Shown in pieces: positions 30,494 through 35,141 of a DNA stretch of 35,141 nucleotides. Each line of letters opens with the position of its first letter. Position 1 is the first letter of the stretch. This stretch comes from Sandarakinorhabdus sp. (GTDB lineage Bacteria; Pseudomonadota; Alphaproteobacteria; Sphingomonadales; Sphingomonadaceae). Under the pieces are notes generated by a model. The model was not told the DNA's origin. It searched no databases and saw only the letters and a list, made by a program, of their open reading frames with translations. Both the position numbers and the translations under genes were made by a program. Where the stretch lies: NCBI GenBank assembly GCA_020693225.1, contig JAIMJL010000024.1, forward strand, positions 1 through 35,141, read 5' to 3'.

Positions 30494-31330
30494 CTACAGG
30501 CGATAGTCTGGCTGGGTTCCACTTGCCTTCCAATAGCTGTCCAGTCCCAGGCGGCGGGTCAGCGCGGGAAAGCCGGGATGGCGGCGCAGCGGGTCTGCCC
30601 AGGCGGAAAACAGCAGCCCGGTGTAGCGGCGGCTGAACGGGCTCGGCAGCGGCGTGCCGTCGCCGCCGTAGTAGCGCTGCTCGAGCAACGAGAACGCTGC
30701 GTCCGCTTGGCCCAGCGCACACAGCAGGGCCGCGACCGACGGCGGGCCGAAGCTGGCTTGTGCTGCAAGGAGTTCCGCAGCTGCCGCCGTCATTGCCTCG
30801 CTATTTTGCGACTGCAGCGCCAATATGATGCGGTCCAGCACCGAATAGGGTGGTGCAGGCTGGCTTGCGGCGATCGTCGGTCGCGATCCTTGCTGCTGAA
30901 CAAGCGCGCGGGCCGCCTCGAACTGCCCGGTTGCCACCAGAAACTTGTAGCGATGCTGCCAGAAACCGCGATGGCGTGGCCAAAGGCGATGCGCCTCGTC
31001 ATACAGCCTGTCGGCCTCCGCCAGATCGCCCAGGCTCCACAGGGCCCAGGCCAGCTTGAACCGGCTCTTGGCATCATAGGGATCGAGCAAGCTGGCCTGA
31101 CGAAAATGCCCGGCAGCTTCCCGCAAACGCCCGCTATCCCCGAACAATTGCCCGATAGCCTCCTCCAACGGCGCAAAGGGCGGCTGGCCACCTGCCAGCA
31201 AAAGCAGCGCACGATCCTTCTGGATGAGGTTGCCACAATTCGGCACCACCCCTGCCAACGCAAATTGCGCGTCGCGATTGTCGACATCCAACTGCAAACA
31301 GGCGTGGCAGAAAGCATCGATTGTCAGACG
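30494..31330 (-). pseudogene. Probable 5'-truncated TPR protein (C-terminal end of a CadC-like or TPR protein)
   Basis: The track ORF (30494-31297) starts with TTG and no ribosome site, but the reading frame stays open upstream, with helix-like residues, to the end of the sufA gene. The protein consists of TPR-like helical repeats: LREAAGHFRQASLLDPYDA, WALWSLGDLAEADRLYDEAHRLWPRH, HRYKFLVATGQFEAARAL, and a further set to the C-terminus. This pattern is common in the C-terminal half of CadC-like winged-helix/TPR regulators of sphingomonads. I infer that the N-terminal part was removed, perhaps by a deletion that fused the remnant to the suf operon. It could still be expressed as a small TPR protein from a non-ATG start. 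Only 27 bp separate the TTG from sufA. Confidence 0.5.
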
Positions 31331-31680
31331 GTGAAGGATTCCCCGCAGCCGCAGGCGCCCTTGGCATTCGGGTTGGCAAACACGAAGCCGGCGGTGAAAT
31401 CATCTTCCACCCAATCCATCGTGGATCCGATGAGATAAAGCAGTGAGCCGCCGTCAACATAGAGGGTGCCGGCGGGCGTCGGCACGGCTTCGTCGCCCGG
31501 GTTGGGCATTTCCACATAATCAATGGAATAGGCGAGGCCCGAGCAGCCGCGTTTGGGGGTGCTGAGCCGGACTCCGGCGACCGGGCCGGGGGCCTTGGCC
31601 AGCAACGCGGCGATGCGCCGAACAGCTGCTTCGGTCAGCGTGATGGGTGCCGGGCGCGTGCGGGCGAGCGTGGTGGTCAT
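31324..31680 (-). CDS. sufA: Iron-sulfur assembly A-type carrier (SufA/IscA family)
   Basis: 118 residues. The three cluster-binding cysteines of the A-type carriers are present: Cys46 (TPKRGCSGLAY), Cys110 and Cys112 (GACGCGESF). The remainder (ITLTEAAVRRIAALLAK, GSTMDWVEDDFTAGF) fits the family well. Overlaps the sufT stop (ATGA). As the last gene of this suf operon it carries or transfers clusters from SufBCD to targets. Confidence 0.95.
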   Translation of the reverse strand: MTTTLARTRPAPITLTEAAVRRIAALLAKAPGPVAGVRLSTPKRGCSGLAYSIDYVEMPNPGDEAVPTPAGTLYVDGGSLLYLIGSTMDWVEDDFTAGFVFANPNAKGACGCGESFTV

Positions 31681-32147
31681 AGCATTCCCAGTTCGAGCTT
31701 GGCTTCATCCGACATCTTGCCCGGATCCCACGCCGGCTCCCACACGATGTTGACCTCGGCGGTGGCAACGCCGGGGACGGACATAATGCGCAGCTCCACT
31801 TCGGCGGGCATGGATTCGGCCACCGGGCAGTGCGGCGTGGTCAGCGTCATGGTGACAACGATGTGGCCGTCGTCATTCTCCACATTGTAGATGAGGCCCA
31901 GGTCATAGATGTTGACCGGGATTTCCGGATCGAAAATGTCGCGCAGCGCGGCAATCACCGCATCGGTCAGAGTGTCACCCTCCAGCGGGTCTGCGGATGG
32001 CTGCGCGGCGAGGAAGCCCTCCAGATAGTCACGCTGGCGCGGCACATCACCGGCCAGCGGCGCACCCTTCGGCGGCTTCTCCACCTCGTCGACAATCTCC
32101 ACATCGAAGCGGCGGGGTGCGAATTGCGGGGATGCGGTTTCGCTCAT
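31677..32147 (-). CDS. sufT: DUF59/MIP18-family SufT-like protein
   Basis: 156 residues from the ATG at 32147; it overlaps sufS by ATGA, and the longer ORF start in the track is unsupported. The DUF59 core contains IFDPEIPVNIYDLGLIY and MTLTTPHCPVAESMPAEVELRIMSVPG, typical of SufT. In other bacteria such proteins help cluster maturation or delivery. The N-terminal about 60 residues (including PPKGAPLAGDVPRQRDYLEGF) are an alphaproteobacterial extension. Confidence 0.9.
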   Translation of the reverse strand: MSETASPQFAPRRFDVEIVDEVEKPPKGAPLAGDVPRQRDYLEGFLAAQPSADPLEGDTLTDAVIAALRDIFDPEIPVNIYDLGLIYNVENDDGHIVVTMTLTTPHCPVAESMPAEVELRIMSVPGVATAEVNIVWEPAWDPGKMSDEAKLELGML

Positions 32148-33370
32148 CCAAAAATCCTCTGGGTGCGTTGGATGCCGGCAACCAGCCGGTCGATATCGGC
32201 CTCGTTTGCATGGGCCGAAAAGCTGGCGCGGGCGGTGGCGGGGACGCCGAGCCACTGCATCAGCGGCTGCGCGCAATGGTGGCCGGCGCGGATGGCGACG
32301 CCGCCTTCGTCAAGGATGGTCGCGACATCATGCGGATGCACGTCCCCCACGGCAAAGCTGACAATGCCGGCGGACTCGTCGGGGCCGAACAGGCGCACGC
32401 CCTTCAGTCGCGCAATTTCGGCGCGGGCCATCGCGGTCAGTGCGCGCTCGTGCGCATCGATGGCCTCGATACCGACGCTGTTTACCCAGTCGATCGCGGC
32501 GTGCAGGCCAACGGCACCCACGATGTGCGGCGTGCCGGCCTCGAACCTCTGCGGCGGGGAGGCATAGGTCACGCGCTCGAAACTGACCTCGTCGATCATG
32601 GCGCCGCCACCCTGCCAAGGCGGCATGCCTTCGAGAATGGCACCGCGCGCCCAAAGCACGCCGATGCCGGTCGGGCCATAGAGCTTGTGCGCCGAGAAGG
32701 TGTAGAAATCACACCCCAGCGCCTGCACATCCACCCGCAGGCGCGGCGCTGCCTGGCAGCCATCCGCCAGCAGCTTGGCACCCGCCGCATGCGCGGCCGC
32801 GGCGATTTTCGCTATGTCGGCAACGCTGCCCGTTACGTTGGACACATGCGCGATCGCCACCAGCTTCGTGCGCGGGCCGATCAGCGCGATCAGCGCGGCT
32901 TCATCGATGCAACCATCCGGCGTGAGCGGGGCGACATCGATATGCGCCCCGACCCGGTCCGCCAGCATGCGCCAGGGCACGATATTGCTGTGATGTTCAA
33001 GGCGGGACAAAAGGATGCGATCGCCCGCGCCGATATTCGCATCGCCCCAGCTTTGCGCGACAAGATTGATCGCCTCGGTCGCGCCACGCACGAAGATCGT
33101 CTCCGGAGGCTTGCCGCCGATGAAGCGGGCCACCGCATCGCGCGCGGCTTCATAGGCCTCGGTCATCCTGGCCGAGCGGGCGTAGACGCCGCGATGCACG
33201 CTGGCATAATCCTGCGAATAGGCGCGGGCTATAGCCTCGATCACCGCGCGCGGCTTCTGGGCGGTTGCAGCGGCATCGAGATAGGCCCAATCCGCGGGAA
33301 CGCCGGGAAATTCCCCGCGCAAATCCAGCAGCCGCGGCGGCGCGATATGGTGGGCGGCGAGCGGCATCAT
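32144..33370 (-). CDS. sufS: Cysteine desulfurase SufS
   Basis: PLP-dependent enzyme, about 408 residues from the ATG at 33370 (MMPLAAHH), that takes sulfur from cysteine for cluster assembly. PLP Lys is in FSAHKLYGPTG, the N-terminal SSD-type region in YLDAAATAQKP, and the catalytic Cys in RAGHHCAQPLM near 355. A His in LEHHSNIVPW and the DGCQAAPRLRVDVQ turn are also normal. The start overlaps the sufD stop by ATGA. No sufE is in the window. Confidence 0.96.
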   Translation of the reverse strand: MMPLAAHHIAPPRLLDLRGEFPGVPADWAYLDAAATAQKPRAVIEAIARAYSQDYASVHRGVYARSARMTEAYEAARDAVARFIGGKPPETIFVRGATEAINLVAQSWGDANIGAGDRILLSRLEHHSNIVPWRMLADRVGAHIDVAPLTPDGCIDEAALIALIGPRTKLVAIAHVSNVTGSVADIAKIAAAAHAAGAKLLADGCQAAPRLRVDVQALGCDFYTFSAHKLYGPTGIGVLWARGAILEGMPPWQGGGAMIDEVSFERVTYASPPQRFEAGTPHIVGAVGLHAAIDWVNSVGIEAIDAHERALTAMARAEIARLKGVRLFGPDESAGIVSFAVGDVHPHDVATILDEGGVAIRAGHHCAQPLMQWLGVPATARASFSAHANEADIDRLVAGIQRTQRIFG

Positions 33371-34491
33371 GTGCGGGCCTCCAGCCAGGCGCGGGCTTCC
33401 CGATCGAGCGCGGCCCGCAGCGGCTCGTCGGCGATGGCGGCCAGCGCGTCGGCCACGAAAGCCTGGGTTAGCAGCGCCTGCGCCTGCAAAGGTGGCAGGC
33501 CGCGGGATTGCAGGTAAAACAGCGCATTCCGGTCCAGCTCGCCCACCGTGCAGCCATGGGCGCACTTCACATCATCGGCATAAATCTCCAGCTCCGGCTT
33601 CAGATTGGCAGCGGCCGTACGCTTCAGCACCAGGGCTTTCAGTGATTGCTCGGCATCGGTTTTCTGCGCGTGACGGGCAACGGAGATTCCACCAGCAATC
33701 GAAACCTGCGACTGCCCGGCGGCGACCAGCCGGAAGATCTGGCTAGAGCTTGTCTCCGGTACACGGTGTTCCACCCGGGTGAGCGCATCGAGTGCGGCGT
33801 GGCCATCACCGAGGAAGATACCGCTCACGTCCGCATGGGCACCCGGCCCATCCAGCATGACGTGCGCCTCGGACCGCATCGCGCTGCCGGCACTGGCCAG
33901 GGTGAGGCTGACGAAGCCGGCCTTCGGGCCAAGGGAAACCGCACCGCGTTCGGACACAAGGCCATGCGCGGTGCGCACCCGGACGATGCGGATAAGCTGT
34001 GCGCCTTCGGCCAGGAAGGCATCGAAGCGGTGGTTCAGCCAGTGATCCTGCCGCTCGTCGGCAAAGGTTTCGATGATGGTGAGGCGCGCGCCGGCCGAAA
34101 GCTCCACGCGGGTGACGCTGTGCGCCGCACCCGCTGTGCCGATGTGCAGCAGCTGAATGGTGCCGCCGTCTTCGTCTGCGGCCAGATGGATGGTGGCGCC
34201 GACTTTGGCAGACGCGGCAGCGAGATCGGCGAGCGGATGGCGCGGCAGGCTGCGGTCTGGCGAGGCGGTGGTGTCGAGAGTGGTGTCGCCGACTGGATGC
34301 CCTGCCACCGTCAGATGGCGCGTGCCCGGGATATCGAGCCAGTGCTGATCGATTTCGGGAAGCGCATCATTGGCAGGCGGCGGCGTATCGGCAGGATCAT
34401 GCGCGTCCGGGTTTGCGCCTAGCATCCGCTCGGCGATGCGCAGGTCTGCCCAGCGCCAGGCCTCGTCATGCCGGGTTGGCAATTCGGTCAC
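33367..34491 (-). CDS. sufD: SufD, scaffold subunit of the SufBCD complex
   Basis: 374 residues starting with GTG at 34491, overlapping the sufC stop as GTGA. The family's C-terminal half is clear: IYADDVKCAHGCTVGELDRNALFYLQSRGLP, and repeated beta-helix-like segments precede it. SufD pairs with SufB on the ATPase SufC for building [4Fe-4S] clusters. N-terminal LPTRHDEAWRWADLR is typical of SufD. Confidence 0.95.
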   Translation of the reverse strand: MTELPTRHDEAWRWADLRIAERMLGANPDAHDPADTPPPANDALPEIDQHWLDIPGTRHLTVAGHPVGDTTLDTTASPDRSLPRHPLADLAAASAKVGATIHLAADEDGGTIQLLHIGTAGAAHSVTRVELSAGARLTIIETFADERQDHWLNHRFDAFLAEGAQLIRIVRVRTAHGLVSERGAVSLGPKAGFVSLTLASAGSAMRSEAHVMLDGPGAHADVSGIFLGDGHAALDALTRVEHRVPETSSSQIFRLVAAGQSQVSIAGGISVARHAQKTDAEQSLKALVLKRTAAANLKPELEIYADDVKCAHGCTVGELDRNALFYLQSRGLPPLQAQALLTQAFVADALAAIADEPLRAALDREARAWLEART

Positions 34492-35141
34492 GCCGCATGC
34501 CGTTCATAGCCGTCGCGCTCCAGCCGCAGCGCGAGGTCCGGCCCACCGGATTCAACGATGCGCCCCCCCGCCAGAACATGCACGAAATCCGGGCGGACAT
34601 GATCGAGCAGCCGCTGATAATGGGTGATCAGCAGCACGGCGCGATCCGGTGATCGGAAGCGGTTGATGCCTTCGGACACCACTTTCAGCGCATCGATATC
34701 CAGGCCGGAATCGGTTTCATCGAGGATGGCGAGCTTGGTGCCCAGCATGGCAAGCTGCACCGCCTCGTTGCGCTTCTTCTCGCCACCGGAAAAGCCGACA
34801 TTCACCGGGCGCTTCAGCATCTCCATGGAAAGCCCGAGCGCTTCGGATTCGGTGCGAATCGTCTTCATGAACTCCGCGCCCGACACTTCCGGCTGTCCGC
34901 GCAATTTCTTCTGCGCATTCAGCGCGGTGCGCAGGAACAAGAGGTTGGAAACACCTGGGATCTCCACCGGATACTGAAAGCCGAGGAACAGCCCCTTCGC
35001 GGCGCGCTCGTGCGGGGCGAGCGCCAGCAGGTCTTCGCCCTCAAAACTGACCGAGCCTTCGGTGACGTCATAGCCTTCGCGCCCGGCGAGCACATAGGCC
35101 AGCGTCGATTTCCCGGCGCCGTTGGGGCCCATGATGGCGTG
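34488..35141 (-). CDS. sufC: SufC ATPase, 5' end cut by the window edge
   Basis: Partial: the reading frame continues past 35141 (the last three codons here read His-Ala-Ile before MGPNGAG), so the ATG in the track is internal. ABC ATPase of the SufBCD scaffold. Visible are Walker A GPNGAGKST, the Q-loop region FLGFQYPVEIPG, the signature FSGGEKKRNE, Walker B LAILDETDSGLDID and the H-loop LLITHYQRL. sufB probably lies just upstream outside the window. Confidence 0.96.
   Translation of the reverse strand, partial: HAIMGPNGAGKSTLAYVLAGREGYDVTEGSVSFEGEDLLALAPHERAAKGLFLGFQYPVEIPGVSNLLFLRTALNAQKKLRGQPEVSGAEFMKTIRTESEALGLSMEMLKRPVNVGFSGGEKKRNEAVQLAMLGTKLAILDETDSGLDIDALKVVSEGINRFRSPDRAVLLITHYQRLLDHVRPDFVHVLAGGRIVESGGPDLALRLERDGYERHAA

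Overview
The window looks like chromosomal DNA of an alphaproteobacterium, most likely a member of the Sphingomonadales. This rests on high GC with dense 4-bp gene overlaps, two large TonB-dependent receptors next to catabolic genes, a PEPxxWA-type C-terminal sorting signal, an NDUFS6-like zf-CHCC protein, and a SUF operon of the order sufC-D-S-T-A. The genus cannot be settled from sequence reading alone. No tRNA, rRNA, CRISPR array, insertion sequence or integrase is visible.

Region 1 (1-15284, all minus strand) is a large catabolic island. Read in transcription order it holds a small cysteine-rich protein, a Rieske oxygenase alpha subunit, a Rieske ferredoxin, two SDRs, an MDR reductase, another SDR, a limonene-epoxide-hydrolase-fold protein and a GNAT. 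After 91 bp come a cytochrome P450, an acyl-CoA dehydrogenase, a DUF35 protein, a thiolase-like protein, an SDR, a ThuA-fold protein and a second acyl-CoA dehydrogenase, then a TonB-dependent receptor behind a palindromic operator candidate. The P450 / ACAD / DUF35 / thiolase-like / ACAD block resembles the steroid side-chain (igr-type) module of actinobacteria, without a MaoC hydratase. The likely theme is uptake, oxygenation, dehydrogenation and CoA-dependent shortening of a hydrophobic cyclic or branched substrate, possibly a steroid or terpenoid. A divergent LuxR-type regulator (15486-16256, plus) probably controls the Rieske end.

Region 2 (16257-20078) has a pair of inverted REP-like elements with a 21-bp tandem repeat. 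On the minus strand follow a class III CoA-transferase, a HisN-type phosphatase, a second MDR reductase and a SnoaL-like protein. Region 3 (20079-22418) is a second TonB-dependent receptor.

Region 4 (22613-26496, plus strand) is housekeeping: zf-CHCC protein, TldD, a DUF2007 protein, then glnK-amtB behind a good sigma-54 promoter and ending in a clear intrinsic terminator.

Region 5 (26536-31330, minus strand) carries a DUF6491-type lipoprotein, an N-formylglutamate amidohydrolase-family protein, a photolyase-like flavoprotein whose two domains appear to be in reversed order, a vanadium-haloperoxidase-like protein with a PEPxxWA tail but no visible signal peptide, and what looks like the 5'-truncated remnant of a TPR protein. 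Region 6 (31324-35141, minus strand) is the 3' part of a SUF iron-sulfur assembly operon running off the window inside sufC; it would supply clusters for enzymes such as the Rieske proteins.

The strongest candidates for something undescribed are the domain-swapped photolyase-like protein coupled to an amidohydrolase, the catabolic cluster with its unusual accessory members, and the REP-like inverted pair.
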